Counted from the first letter of the stretch, positions 15,875 through 24,710 are shown. The stretch is 64,000 nucleotides of DNA from Nocardia mexicana NBRC 108244 (GCF_001613165.1 NZ_BDBV01000022.1:1-64000); one strand, 5' to 3'. Translations and numbers: made by a program. The notes: generated by a model not told the origin, from the sequence alone.

Positions 15875-17054
15875 CAGCACCGCGGGCATGAACTTCGCAC
15901 TGTCGGAGGATCAGGAACTGATCCGGACATCGGTGGCCGAGCTGTGCCGCAAGTTCGACGACCACTACTGGATGGAGAAGGACCGGGACCACGAATTCCC
16001 CGCCGAGTTCTACCGGGCCATCGCCTCGGGTGGCTGGCTGGGCCTGACGATCCCGGAGGAATACGGCGGCCACGGCCTCGGCATCACCGAGGCCACCCTG
16101 CTGGCCGAGGAGGTCTCCCGCTCCGGCGGCGGCATGAACGCCGCCAGCTCGATCCACATGTCGATCTTCGGGATGCATCCGGTGGTCGTGCACGGGTCCG
16201 AAGAACTCAAGCGCCGCACGCTGCCGCGCGTGGCCGCCGGTGATCTGCACGTGTGCTTCGGCGTGACGGAACCCGGTGCGGGCCTTGACACTCCGCGTAT
16301 CCAGACCTTCGCGCGTCGCGACGGCGGCCACTACGTCGTGAACGGGCACAAGGTGTGGATCTCCAAGGCGATGGAGTCGGAGAAGATCCTGCTGCTGACC
16401 CGGACGCGGCGCTACGACGAGGTCGCCAAGAAGACCGACGGCATGACGCTGTTCCTCACCGACCTCGACCGTGCGCACGTCGAGATTCGGCCGATCGCCA
16501 AGATGGGCCGCAATGCCGTCACCTCCAACGAGGTATTCATCGACGATCTGCGAATCCCGGTGGAGGACAGGGTAGGCGAGGAGGGGCAGGGCTTCCGGTA
16601 TCTACTCGACGGCCTCAATCCGGAGCGGATGCTGATCGCCGCCGAGGCGCTCGGCCTGGGCCGGGTCGCGCTGGACCGGGCCGTGCGCTACGCCAAGGAG
16701 CGCGTCGTCTTCGACCGGCCGATCGGCATGAACCAGGCCATCCAGTTCCCGCTGGCCGACTCGCTGGCGCGGTTGGACGCCGCCGAACTCATGCTGCGCA
16801 AGGCGACCTGGCGCTACGACCGCGGGAAATCCTGTGGGCGCGAGGCGAATACGGCCAAGTACCTGTGCGCCGACGCGGGTTTCACCGCCGCGGACCGGGC
16901 GCTGCAGACGCACGGCGGGATGGGTTACGCCGAGGAGTACCACGTCTCCCGCTACTTCCGGGAGGCGCGCGTGATGCGCATCGCGCCGGTGAGCCAGGAA
17001 ATGATCTTGAATTATCTGGGGTCGCACACCCTGGGACTGCCGAGGAGCTACTGA
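15864..17054 (+). CDS. Acyl-CoA dehydrogenase with atypical C-terminal active-site segment
   Basis: A 396-residue acyl-CoA dehydrogenase. It has the N-terminal helical domain (ALSEDQELIRTSVAELCRKF), CFGVTEPGAGLDTPRI, HYVVNGHKVWISKAM, and QTHGGMGYAEEYHVSRYFREARV. The segment that normally carries the catalytic Glu (YEGT) reads RIAPVSQEMILNYLG, so Pro-Val replaces it; I believe a subfamily shares this form, but the base is not evident. GTG at 15864 has GGAGG 8 bases before it; ATG 15888 is an alternative. The next gene follows without a gap. It would act on the imported acid once activated. Confidence 0.88.
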   Translation: MSDDSTAGMNFALSEDQELIRTSVAELCRKFDDHYWMEKDRDHEFPAEFYRAIASGGWLGLTIPEEYGGHGLGITEATLLAEEVSRSGGGMNAASSIHMSIFGMHPVVVHGSEELKRRTLPRVAAGDLHVCFGVTEPGAGLDTPRIQTFARRDGGHYVVNGHKVWISKAMESEKILLLTRTRRYDEVAKKTDGMTLFLTDLDRAHVEIRPIAKMGRNAVTSNEVFIDDLRIPVEDRVGEEGQGFRYLLDGLNPERMLIAAEALGLGRVALDRAVRYAKERVVFDRPIGMNQAIQFPLADSLARLDAAELMLRKATWRYDRGKSCGREANTAKYLCADAGFTAADRALQTHGGMGYAEEYHVSRYFREARVMRIAPVSQEMILNYLGSHTLGLPRSY

Positions 17055-17819
17055 ATGACGCAGCGCGGACTATTCGACCTGACCGGGCGCTCGGCCCTCG
17101 TCACCGGTGCCGCCGGGGGGATCGGCTCGGCCGTCGCGCAGGCGCTGGCCACGGCCGGTGCGGCGGTACTGGTCACCGACCTGGACGAGCATGCCGCCGC
17201 GGCTGTCGCCGAGAAGATCGCCGGAAACGGCGGTACGGCAGCGAGTTTCGCGTTCGATGTCACCGACCGGGAGGCGGCCGATGCCGCCGCCGAGCGGGCC
17301 GCGGCACTCGCGGGCGGGGTGCTGCACATCGTCGTGAACAATGCCGGGGTCACCGCACCCGCGATGTTCGCGAAGACCACCGCCGAATCGGTCAAGCGGC
17401 TGTTCGACATTCACGCGCTCGGCACCATCAACTGCACTCAGGCGGCGCTGTCTCACCTGGCCACCGACGGCACCGGCCGGATCATCAACGTCACCTCCGC
17501 CGCCGGGCTCGTCGGCACGCTCGGTCAGGTCAACTACTCGGCCGCCAAGGCCGCGATCATCGGCATCACCAAGTCGCTGGCGAAAGAGCTGGCGCGCAAG
17601 AACATTCTGGTGAACGCGCTCGCGCCGCTGGCCGCGACACCGATGACGGAAACCATCCGCACGGACGAGAAGTTCTCCGGGCAGATGCTCGATCGAATCC
17701 TGCTGCGCCGCTGGGCCGAACCGGAGGAGGTCGCGGGCGCGTTCGTCTTCCTCGCCTCCGATGCGGCCTCCTTTGTCACGGGGCAGGTGCTGCCGGTGGA
17801 CGGCGGCACGGTGATCTGA
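17055..17819 (+). CDS. Short-chain dehydrogenase/reductase (FabG-like)
   Basis: A 254-residue classical SDR, probably a 3-hydroxyacyl-CoA dehydrogenase in this context. Cofactor motif TGAAGGIG (17-24), NNAG (95-98), catalytic S148 and the pair Y161-K165 (YSAAK) are intact, and the C-terminus is VDGGTVI. Asp41-42 after the second strand suggests NAD preference. It starts immediately after the preceding stop and shares TGATG with the following CoA-transferase, so it is mid-operon. Order in the operon (dehydrogenase, SDR, CoA-transferase, thiolase) fits a beta-oxidation spiral. Confidence 0.9.
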   Translation: MTQRGLFDLTGRSALVTGAAGGIGSAVAQALATAGAAVLVTDLDEHAAAAVAEKIAGNGGTAASFAFDVTDREAADAAAERAAALAGGVLHIVVNNAGVTAPAMFAKTTAESVKRLFDIHALGTINCTQAALSHLATDGTGRIINVTSAAGLVGTLGQVNYSAAKAAIIGITKSLAKELARKNILVNALAPLAATPMTETIRTDEKFSGQMLDRILLRRWAEPEEVAGAFVFLASDAASFVTGQVLPVDGGTVI

Positions 17820-19045
17820 TGGGCGGCGGCGGTACGGGACAACCGTCGGTCGGCGGGCCACTGGCCGGGATCACGGTCGTCGCCCTGGAACAGGCGGTCT
17901 CCGCGCCGATGTGCACCAGGACCCTGGCCGATTTCGGGGCCCGCGTGATCAAGGTGGAGAACCCGGCGGGCGGTGACTTCGCGCGCCACTACGACGATGT
18001 GGTGCACGGTCAGGCCGCCCATTTCGTCTGGGTCAACCGTGGCAAGGAATCGGTCGCGCTCGATCTGAAATCCGAAGCGGGCGTGGGGCTGCTGCACCGG
18101 CTGCTCGAGCGCGCCGATGTGCTGGTGTCGAATCTGGCGCCCGGCGCGACCGCGCGCCTGGGGCTGGCGCCCGCGGATCTGGCCGCGCGTTATCCGGACC
18201 TGATCGCCGTCGAGATCGACGGTTTCGGCTCCGGCGGCCCGCTGTCGCACAAGCGGGCCTACGACCTGCTGGTCCAGGCCGAGTCCGGGGTGTGCGCGGT
18301 TACCGGCACCGCGGGCGCCCCGGCCAAACCGGGCCCGCCCGTCGCCGATGTCACCACGGGTTTGTATGCGGCACTGTCGATCCTGGCCGCATTGCAGGGC
18401 AGGGCGCGCGGCGCGGGCCGCGGCGGCACCATCGCGGTGAGCCTGTTCGACACCATGGCCGAGATGATGGGCTACCACCTGACCTACGCCCGGCACGCCG
18501 GGGTGGACCAGCAGCCGCTCGGGATGAGCTCGCCCGCCGTCGCCCCGTACGGGGCCTATCCCACCGCCGACGGGCAGACGGTGGTGCTCGGTACCACCAA
18601 CGACCGCGAATGGCAGCGCCTCGCCAGCGATATCCTCGGCCGCCCGGATCTGGCTGCCGCGGAACGCTTCCGGGGCAATCCGGGCCGGGTCCGGCATCGC
18701 GCCGAACTGGACGAGGTGATCGCCGCCTGGTGTGGCCGTCACGATCTGGCCGAGATCCAGAAGACCGCCGACGACGCCGGAATCGGCAATGCCCGCTACA
18801 ACCGGCCCAGCGAGGTCCTCGAGCATCCGCAACTGGTGGAACGAAACCGCTGGCGCACCATCGACTCCCCGGGCGGGCCGGTGCCGTCACTGCTGCCACC
18901 GGCAATTCTGGAGGGCTTCGAGCCGCCGATGAACCCGGTCCCGGCGCTCGGCGCCCACACCGACGCCGTACTCACCGAAATCGGCTGTACAGCAGCAGAA
19001 CTCGATGGACTCCGCAACGACCGCGTGATCGGTACCCGCGAATGA
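17819..19045 (+). CDS. CoA-transferase family III (CaiB/BaiF)
   Basis: A 408-residue family III CoA-transferase, moving CoA between an acyl-CoA donor and a free acid without ATP. Signatures are the N-terminal GITVVALEQAVSAPMCTRTLADFGARVIKVENP, VNRGKESVALDLK, and PVADVTTGLYAALSILAAL, where the Asp of VADVTTG corresponds to the aspartate that carries the acyl group in this family. It overlaps the SDR by one base (TGATG). Since no ATP-dependent ligase lies in this operon, it is the likely activating enzyme for the imported substrate (inference). Confidence 0.9.
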   Translation: MGGGGTGQPSVGGPLAGITVVALEQAVSAPMCTRTLADFGARVIKVENPAGGDFARHYDDVVHGQAAHFVWVNRGKESVALDLKSEAGVGLLHRLLERADVLVSNLAPGATARLGLAPADLAARYPDLIAVEIDGFGSGGPLSHKRAYDLLVQAESGVCAVTGTAGAPAKPGPPVADVTTGLYAALSILAALQGRARGAGRGGTIAVSLFDTMAEMMGYHLTYARHAGVDQQPLGMSSPAVAPYGAYPTADGQTVVLGTTNDREWQRLASDILGRPDLAAAERFRGNPGRVRHRAELDEVIAAWCGRHDLAEIQKTADDAGIGNARYNRPSEVLEHPQLVERNRWRTIDSPGGPVPSLLPPAILEGFEPPMNPVPALGAHTDAVLTEIGCTAAELDGLRNDRVIGTRE

Positions 19046-19101
19046 CGACCCGGTGTTCCCGGCGGCACCGTCGACGACATGGCGAGGCCGCCCTGTCTTC
19101 A

Positions 19102-19126
19102 TTTCCGGCGCAGTTTTGGCCGGAAA
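19102..19126. promoter_or_regulatory. Hairpin between CoA-transferase and thiolase genes
   Basis: TTTCCGGC and GCCGGAAA form an 8-bp stem around a 9-base loop, 26 bases before the thiolase start in a 107-base gap. It has no T run. It could be an operator, a processing site or an attenuator that splits the operon. Confidence 0.4.
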
Positions 19127-19152
19127 CCACCACCGAGGACGGGAGATAGCAG

Positions 19153-20295
19153 ATGCGTGAGGTAGTTATCGCTGGCGCGGTTCGCACCGCCGTCGGCAAA
19201 CGCAACGGGGCGCTGTCCGGCGTGCACCCGGCGGACCTGTCGGCGGTGGTGCTCATCGCGCTGGCGGAGCGCACGGGCGTGGACCCGGCCGTTATCGACG
19301 ATGTGATCTGGGGTTGCGTGTCCCAGGTGGGGGACCAGTCCAGCAATATCGGCCGCTATGCGGTGCTGGCGGCGGGCTGGCCGGAGAGCATTCCGGGCAC
19401 CACCGTGAACCGCGCCTGCGGATCCAGCCAGCAGGCGGTGGATTTCGCCGCGCAGGCCGTCATGTCGGGGCAGCAGGACGTCGTGGTCGCGGGCGGCGTC
19501 GAAGTGATGAGCCGGGTGCCGCTGGGCGCGGCGCGTGCGTCGGGCCGGCCGTACGGGCCGAAAGCGTTGTCGCGCTACGACGACTTCTCCTTCAACCAGG
19601 GCCTCTCCGCCGAATTGATCACGGAGAAATGGGGATTCACCCGCACCCGGCTGGACGAGTACGCCGCCCGGTCCCACGAACTCGCGGTCGCGGCCCAGGA
19701 CGCGGGGGCCTTCACAAACCAGATCGTACCTGTCACAACCGATTCCGGCGTGGTGGACGCGGACGAGGGCATTCGCCGCGGCACCACCGCGGCCACGCTG
19801 GCGGGGTTGAAACCGGCATTCCGGGAGGACGGCGCGATCCACGCGGGCAACTCCTCACAGATATCCGACGGCGCGGCCGCCCTGCTGTTGACCACGCCGG
19901 AGAAGGCACGTGAACTCGGCCTGACCCCGCTGGCCCGCTACCGCGCGGGCGCGGTGGCGGGTTCGGATCCGGTACTGATGCTCACCGGCCCGATCCCCGC
20001 GACCGAAAAGGTCCTGGGGAAGGCGGGATTGGCGCTCGGCGACATCGGCGTGTTCGAGGTGAACGAGGCATTCGCGCCCGTCCCGCTGGCGTGGCTGGCC
20101 GAGACCGGCGCCGACCCGGCACTGACGAACCCGCTGGGTGGCGCGATCGCCCTCGGCCATCCGCTCGGCGGATCCGGTGCCGTGCTCCTGACGCGGATGC
20201 TTCACCACATGCGCCACAACGGGATTCGCTATGGCCTGCAGACCATGTGCGAGGGCGGCGGCACCGCGAACGCGACGGTCGTCGAACTGATCTGA
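19153..20295 (+). CDS. Thiolase (acetyl-CoA acyltransferase)
   Basis: A 380-residue thiolase that would cleave a 3-ketoacyl-CoA with CoA to acetyl-CoA (or propionyl-CoA) and a shortened acyl-CoA. Nucleophile C89 (NRACGSSQQA), GHP with H336 (IALGHPLGGSGA) and C366 (MCEGGGTANA) are all present, so it should be active. The start follows GGGAGA 7 bases upstream. A hairpin in the preceding gap and a tandem duplication at its 3' end flank the gene. It is the last step of the spiral encoded upstream. Confidence 0.92.
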   Translation: MREVVIAGAVRTAVGKRNGALSGVHPADLSAVVLIALAERTGVDPAVIDDVIWGCVSQVGDQSSNIGRYAVLAAGWPESIPGTTVNRACGSSQQAVDFAAQAVMSGQQDVVVAGGVEVMSRVPLGAARASGRPYGPKALSRYDDFSFNQGLSAELITEKWGFTRTRLDEYAARSHELAVAAQDAGAFTNQIVPVTTDSGVVDADEGIRRGTTAATLAGLKPAFREDGAIHAGNSSQISDGAAALLLTTPEKARELGLTPLARYRAGAVAGSDPVLMLTGPIPATEKVLGKAGLALGDIGVFEVNEAFAPVPLAWLAETGADPALTNPLGGAIALGHPLGGSGAVLLTRMLHHMRHNGIRYGLQTMCEGGGTANATVVELI

Positions 20296-20414
20296 ACGGA
20301 GACACAGCATGCGACGAGAAGTGCTCACCGCCGACCACGACGCATTCCGGCTGATCTGAACGGAGGTACGGCGTGCGACGAGAATTGTTCACCGCCGATC
20401 ACGAGGCATTCCGG
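20287..20414 (+). repeat. 64-bp tandem duplication covering the thiolase end and the next gene's start
   Basis: Two direct units, 20287-20350 and 20351-20414, match at 56 of 64 positions. Each begins with CTGATCTGAACGGAG, contains a ribosome site and a start codon (ATG 20309; GTG 20373) and the first 14 codons of a dehydrogenase. Unit 1 therefore makes a 16-residue mini-ORF (20309-20359, MRREVLTADHDAFRLI) ending in the copied thiolase stop. Unit 2 starts the real gene (MRRELFTADHEAFR). Confidence 0.85.
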
Positions 20415-21521
20415 CAACTGGCCCGCGATTTCGTAGAGAAGCGGATCGTGCCGGACTATCCGGAGTGGGAGAAGTCCGGCGTCATGCCGCTGGAGATCTT
20501 CACCGAGATGGGCGATCTCGGGCTGCTGGGTTTCGCGCTGCCCGAGGAGTACGGGGGCGCGGGACTGCGCGACTACCGCTACAACGTGATCCTGCAGGAG
20601 GAGGCGGCCCGCGCCCTGGTCACCCTCGGCACCGTCCGCACCCAACTCGACGTCATCCTGCCGTATTTCCTGGAATACGCCGACGCCGCGCAGCGGGAGC
20701 GGTGGTTCCCGGGGCTGGCGACGGGCCGGTCGCTCACGGCGATCGCGATGACCGAACCGGGCACCGGCTCGGACCTCGCGGGCATGCGGAGCACCGCCGT
20801 CCGCGACGGCGACCACTACATCCTCAACGGCGCCAAGACCTTCATCACCGGCGGGCTGCTCGCCGACCTGGTGATCGTGGTCGCCCGCACCGCCACCGAT
20901 CCGGGCAACCGCCGCGCCGGCCTCACCCTGCTCGTCGTCGAGGACGGCATGCCCGGCTTCGCCCGCGGTCGCATGCTGGAGAAGATGGGCTGCAAGGTGC
21001 AGGACACCATGGAGCTGTCGTTCACCGACGTGCGGGTGCCGGTCGCCAATCGTCTCGGCGAGGAGGGCTCGGCCTTCGGATACCTGGGCCACAATCTGCC
21101 CCAGGAACGGCTGACGGTGGCGGTCGGCTCGGTCGCCCAGGCCCGCGCCGCGATTACCGCGACCATCGATTACACCAAGCAGCGCAAGGCATTCGGCACA
21201 CCGGTCGCTTCCTTCCAGAACACCAAATTCGAGTTGGCGGCGATGTCGACAGAGGTGGAGGCGGCGCAGACGATGGTCGACCGTGCCGTGCTCGACCTGC
21301 TCGACGGCGCGCTGTCCGGCGCCGACGCCGCCCGGGTGAAACTGTTCTGCACCGAGGTCCAGGCCCGCGTGGTCGACCGCTGCCTGCAGCTGTTCGGCGG
21401 CTACGGCTACATGATGGAGTACCCGATCGCCCGCCTGTACACCGACGCGCGGGTCGCGCGCATCTACGCGGGCACCAGCGAGGTCATGAAGATGATCGTG
21501 GCCCGAGACCTGGGGTTGTAG
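20373..21521 (+). CDS. Acyl-CoA dehydrogenase (FadE type)
   Basis: A 382-residue acyl-CoA dehydrogenase with all domains: LGLLGFALPEEYGGAGL, the FAD motif IAMTEPGTGSDLAGM, YILNGAKTFITGG, and QLFGGYGYMMEYPIARLYTDARVARIYAGTSEVMKMI. The classical Glu site is Ala (YAGT), as in isovaleryl/long-chain types, where a Glu in an earlier helix is the base. The GTG start is preceded by CGGAGG at suitable distance; this start region is the second unit of the 64-bp duplication. It is the last gene of the importer operon, ending 5 bases before the convergent tetR stop. Confidence 0.9.
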   Translation: MRRELFTADHEAFRQLARDFVEKRIVPDYPEWEKSGVMPLEIFTEMGDLGLLGFALPEEYGGAGLRDYRYNVILQEEAARALVTLGTVRTQLDVILPYFLEYADAAQRERWFPGLATGRSLTAIAMTEPGTGSDLAGMRSTAVRDGDHYILNGAKTFITGGLLADLVIVVARTATDPGNRRAGLTLLVVEDGMPGFARGRMLEKMGCKVQDTMELSFTDVRVPVANRLGEEGSAFGYLGHNLPQERLTVAVGSVAQARAAITATIDYTKQRKAFGTPVASFQNTKFELAAMSTEVEAAQTMVDRAVLDLLDGALSGADAARVKLFCTEVQARVVDRCLQLFGGYGYMMEYPIARLYTDARVARIYAGTSEVMKMIVARDLGL

Positions 21522-21526
21522 TCGAT

Positions 21527-22120
21527 TCACCCGCCGCGTCGTTCGCCCTCGACGTCGCGCAGGAAGGTCTCGATCATCCGGATCACGTCGTCGTGGCCCG
21601 CGTCGACGTCGAACGCCTCCTCCATGCGCAGGAAGCGGGAGATGCTGGACATCAGCAGCACCACGGCGGCGGGCGTGTAGGTGTCGGATTCGTACCCGTA
21701 GTCCGCGAGGATCTTGGTCACCGCGTCGAGCTGCAGGGTGCGGAATCGCCGGGAGGATTCGGCGATCTCGGCGCGGATCGTCTTGCGGTGGTTGGCCAGA
21801 GCGACGAATTCCATGGTCAGTGCCGTCTGTGACTGGTCGTGTATCGCCTCCCAGAGCGCCCATAGTGGTTGCGGGGCGGCGAGGGCCTCGACCTGCAGGT
21901 GGTAGCTCCGTTCGGCGCCGCGCCGGAACAGCTCGACGAACAGGTTGTCCATGGTGCCGAAGTAGTAGTACACGAGCGCCGAATTGGCGTCCGCCCGAGC
22001 GGCCAGCCGCCGGGTGCTGACCGCGGCGTAGCCCTCCTCGAGCATGATCTCCTGCGCCGCGTCGAGGAGCGCGGTGCGCGTCGCGGAGTTCTCGGGGTCG
22101 GCGTTGCGGCCCGGATTCAT
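21527..22120 (-). CDS. TetR-family transcriptional regulator
   Basis: A 197-residue repressor. Helix-turn-helix at about residues 20-65: LLDAAQEIMLEEGYAAVSTRRLAARADANSALVYYYFG. The rest is a helical ligand-binding domain. The frame is open to 22210, but ATG 22120 is the start because GAGGAGG lies 8 bases before it and the usual short N-terminal arm follows. It is divergent from the SDR-Rieske operon at 22276, and a long two-tier palindrome lies between them, making it the probable repressor of that operon. The ligand is unknown, plausibly a pathway acyl-CoA. Confidence 0.9.
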   Translation of the reverse strand: MNPGRNADPENSATRTALLDAAQEIMLEEGYAAVSTRRLAARADANSALVYYYFGTMDNLFVELFRRGAERSYHLQVEALAAPQPLWALWEAIHDQSQTALTMEFVALANHRKTIRAEIAESSRRFRTLQLDAVTKILADYGYESDTYTPAAVVLLMSSISRFLRMEEAFDVDAGHDDVIRMIETFLRDVEGERRGG

Positions 22121-22202
22121 CTGGTGGCCTCCTCGGGTCGTGCCCGGTGTAAAGGGTGCTGCCGGAAGACCATTGACAGCTGTCGACGGCCTGCCGTATA
22201 TC

Positions 22203-22235
22203 TTAATCACTCGCCTAATTTAGGCAGTCGATTAA
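22203..22235. promoter_or_regulatory. Two-tier 33-bp operator palindrome
   Basis: TTAATC, 4 bases, GCCTAA, T, TTAGGC, 4 bases, GATTAA: inner 6-1-6 and outer 6-bp arms share one centre at 22219. It lies between the divergent tetR (start 22120) and the SDR operon (start 22276), in locally AT-rich promoter sequence. Strong operator candidate. Confidence 0.75.
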
Positions 22236-22275
22236 CTCGACGGAATCGTGGTCCACGAGCAGAGGAGTGGCCCGA

Positions 22276-23046
22276 ATGATGAACAGTCCCAAGGACACCC
22301 GGCCCGGGCGCGTCGCCGTGGTGACCGGTGGCGCCTCCGGCATGGGCGCGGCCATCTGCCGCGCCTTCGCCGACCACGGCTACCGCACCGCCGTGCTGGA
22401 CGTCGACGCCGCCGCCGCGCGGCGGACCGCCGAAGACCTGCTGGCCAGGGGCGGCGCGGCGATGGCGTGCGCGGCGGACGTGACCGATCGGCGTGCGGTC
22501 GAGGAGGCCCTGGACAAGGTCCGTGCCGAATTCGGGGCCGTGGAGATCCTGGTGACCAGTGCGGGGGCGGTCGGGTTCGCGCCGTTCACCGATATCGCGC
22601 CGGAGGAATGGGACCGGATCATCGCGGTGAATCTGACCGGCACGTTCCACTGCGTACAGGCCGCCGTCCCGGACATGGTGACGGGCGGATGGGGGCGGAT
22701 CGTGACCATCTCCTCGTCGAGTGCGCAACGGGGCTCGCCGGGGATGGTGCACTACACCGCGTCCAAGGGCGCCGTGGTCGCGATGACCAAGGCGCTGGCC
22801 CGCGAATACGCCGCCCGCGGCATCACCGTGAACACCATTCCGCCGTCGGGCATCGACACGCCGATGGCGCGCCGATCCCAAGCCGCGGGAGACCTGCCCG
22901 ACAACCACACGATGGCACAGGCAATCCCGGTGGGGCACTTGGGTTCCGGGGACGATATCGCCGCCGCCTGCCTGTTCCTGTGCTCGGAGCAGGCGGGGTA
23001 CGTCACCGGCCAGGTGCTGGGCGTCAACGGCGGAGCCGTCATCTGA
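22276..23046 (+). CDS. Short-chain dehydrogenase/reductase
   Basis: A 256-residue classical SDR. Cofactor motif TGGASGMG (17-24), then TSAGA in place of NNAG (94-98), catalytic Ser in TISSSSAQ, and Y160-K164 (YTASK). It ends GVNGGAVI. Asp42 after the second strand indicates NAD(H). ATG 22276 is chosen over GTG 22267 because GAGGAG then sits 8 bases upstream; a second ATG follows at once. It is the first gene of an operon with two Rieske oxygenases, and could oxidise a hydroxylated or diol product (inference). Confidence 0.88.
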   Translation: MMNSPKDTRPGRVAVVTGGASGMGAAICRAFADHGYRTAVLDVDAAAARRTAEDLLARGGAAMACAADVTDRRAVEEALDKVRAEFGAVEILVTSAGAVGFAPFTDIAPEEWDRIIAVNLTGTFHCVQAAVPDMVTGGWGRIVTISSSSAQRGSPGMVHYTASKGAVVAMTKALAREYAARGITVNTIPPSGIDTPMARRSQAAGDLPDNHTMAQAIPVGHLGSGDDIAAACLFLCSEQAGYVTGQVLGVNGGAVI

Positions 23047-23065
23047 CCGAATGGGAGGAACGATC

Positions 23066-24331
23066 GTGACCCAATGGCCCAAGCCCGTGGAGGGCAGCTG
23101 GACCCAGCACTATCCCGAACTCGGCACCTCGATGATCTCGTTCGAGGATTCGGTGTCGCCGGAGTTCTTCGAACTCGAGCGCGAGGCTATCTTCAAACGC
23201 TGCTGGCTCAATGTCGGCCGCATAGAACAACTGTCGCGGACGGGCAGCTACTTCACCAAGGAGATCGCCGCCGCCCGCACGTCGGTGATCGTGGTGCGCG
23301 ACCGCGACGGCGATATCAACGCCTTTCACAATGTGTGCCGCCACCGCGGCAACAAGCTGATGTGGAACGAGTTCCCGCGCGCCGAGGTGTCGGGTACCTG
23401 CCGACAGTTCACCTGCAAGTATCACGGCTGGCGTTACAACCTCGACGGGTCGTTGAATTTCGTGCAGCAGGAGGGCGAGTTCTTCGACCTGGACAGGGAC
23501 GAACTCGGCCTGGTGCCCGTGCACTGTGACGTCTGGGCCGGATTCGTGTTCGTCAATCTGGACCGGGAACCGCGCCAGACGCTGCGGGAATTCCTGGGCC
23601 CCATGGTCACCGGTCTCGACGGCTACCCCTTCGAGAACATGACCGAACGGTACGAGTTCACCGCCGACAACCACAGCAACTGGAAGCTGTTCGCGGACGC
23701 GTTCCAGGAGTATTACCACGTCCCGGGACTGCACCCGCAGCAGGTGCCGAATCCGGTGCGGACCGGAAAAGGGTTCGAATGCGCGCATTTCCAGGTGGAC
23801 GGCCCGCACCGGATGGTGTCCACCGGCGGCGCGCGGCGCTGGACCCTGCCGCCGGAATACATGTACCCGATCGAACGCATCACTCGCAGCGGCCTGGTCG
23901 GGCCCTGGGAGTCACCCGACCTCGGCGAGATGCCCGCGGGCCTGAACCCCGGCCGCGTCGAACCGTGGGGAATCGATAACTTCCAGATCTTCCCCAATAT
24001 CGAGATCCTGATCTACCGCGGCTGGTACCTGCTCTACCGGTACTGGCCCACCTCCTACAACACCCACCGCTTCGAGGGCGTGCTGTGCTTCCAGCCCGCC
24101 CGCACGGTGCGCGAAAGGGTGGAGCACGAGGTCGCTTCGGTGGTCTTCAAGGAATTCGCCCTGCAGGACGCGGGCATGCTGACCGGCACCCAGACGGCCC
24201 TGGAATCCGCGTACCGCACCGCCGGGGTCACCCGTTTCCCGGTCAACGATCAGGAGATCCTGGTGCGGCATTTCCACCAGGCGGTCGCCGACCGGGTCGG
24301 CGAGTATCGGCGCGAGTTCGTGGGGGCGTGA
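23066..24331 (+). CDS. Rieske non-heme iron oxygenase, alpha subunit (copy 2)
   Basis: A 421-residue oxygenase. Rieske ligands are C91, H93, C117, H120; the mononuclear iron segment is DAFQEYYHVPGLH with H218 and H223. GTG start with GGGAGGA 7 bases upstream. By hand alignment its first 190 residues are about 86% identical to copy 3 (25584), whereas the catalytic domain after residue 190 has diverged strongly, including the region behind the iron ligands (PQQVPNPVRTGK). That pattern suggests the same electron donor but a different substrate. The small partner gene follows one base after the stop. Confidence 0.92.
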   Translation: MTQWPKPVEGSWTQHYPELGTSMISFEDSVSPEFFELEREAIFKRCWLNVGRIEQLSRTGSYFTKEIAAARTSVIVVRDRDGDINAFHNVCRHRGNKLMWNEFPRAEVSGTCRQFTCKYHGWRYNLDGSLNFVQQEGEFFDLDRDELGLVPVHCDVWAGFVFVNLDREPRQTLREFLGPMVTGLDGYPFENMTERYEFTADNHSNWKLFADAFQEYYHVPGLHPQQVPNPVRTGKGFECAHFQVDGPHRMVSTGGARRWTLPPEYMYPIERITRSGLVGPWESPDLGEMPAGLNPGRVEPWGIDNFQIFPNIEILIYRGWYLLYRYWPTSYNTHRFEGVLCFQPARTVRERVEHEVASVVFKEFALQDAGMLTGTQTALESAYRTAGVTRFPVNDQEILVRHFHQAVADRVGEYRREFVGA

Positions 24332-24332
24332 C

Positions 24333-24668
24333 ATGCCGGAGAACCTGCTACCCCCGGAATTCACCGAGTTCGAGGAATTCGCGCAGACCTGGTGCCTGGC
24401 AACCGAATCCGAACGGTGGGCGCGCCGCATGGCCGCCACCATGCCGGAACTGATCGCCTTTCACGACGCCTTCCTGCCCCGGCTGGACGACGCCATCACC
24501 TACTGCGACAAGTTCCCGCTCGAGGAGTTGCCCGAGGACGCGCTGCATCTGCTGCAGCTGGTGTATTCGCTGGTGATGGTCGCCATGGCGGTCGAGATCT
24601 TCCAGCAGATCAAACCCACCGACAGCGCCGACGCCGAGATCGAACGCGTCGCCGAACCGCTGCCGTAA
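24333..24668 (+). CDS. Conserved small partner protein of Rieske oxygenase (copy 2)
   Basis: A 111-residue homologue of the proteins at 8421 and 26855. Conserved elements: LPPEF, TWCLATESER, RR-x-A-x-x-M, PRLDDAITYCDKF, L-x-x-LPEDA, hydrophobic LVYSLVMVAMAVEIF, and a final AEPLP. There is no recognised domain, cofactor site or export signal. It begins one base after the Rieske stop. Strict pairing with one Rieske gene in three loci argues for direct function with the oxygenase. This copy is the most diverged toward its C-terminus, lacking the QP(R)xPDxGAA segment of the others. Confidence 0.8.
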   Translation: MPENLLPPEFTEFEEFAQTWCLATESERWARRMAATMPELIAFHDAFLPRLDDAITYCDKFPLEELPEDALHLLQLVYSLVMVAMAVEIFQQIKPTDSADAEIERVAEPLP

Positions 24669-24710
24669 TCCATGCGCCGCCGATATCCGCGGGCCGGAAG
24701 GACATTCGAG

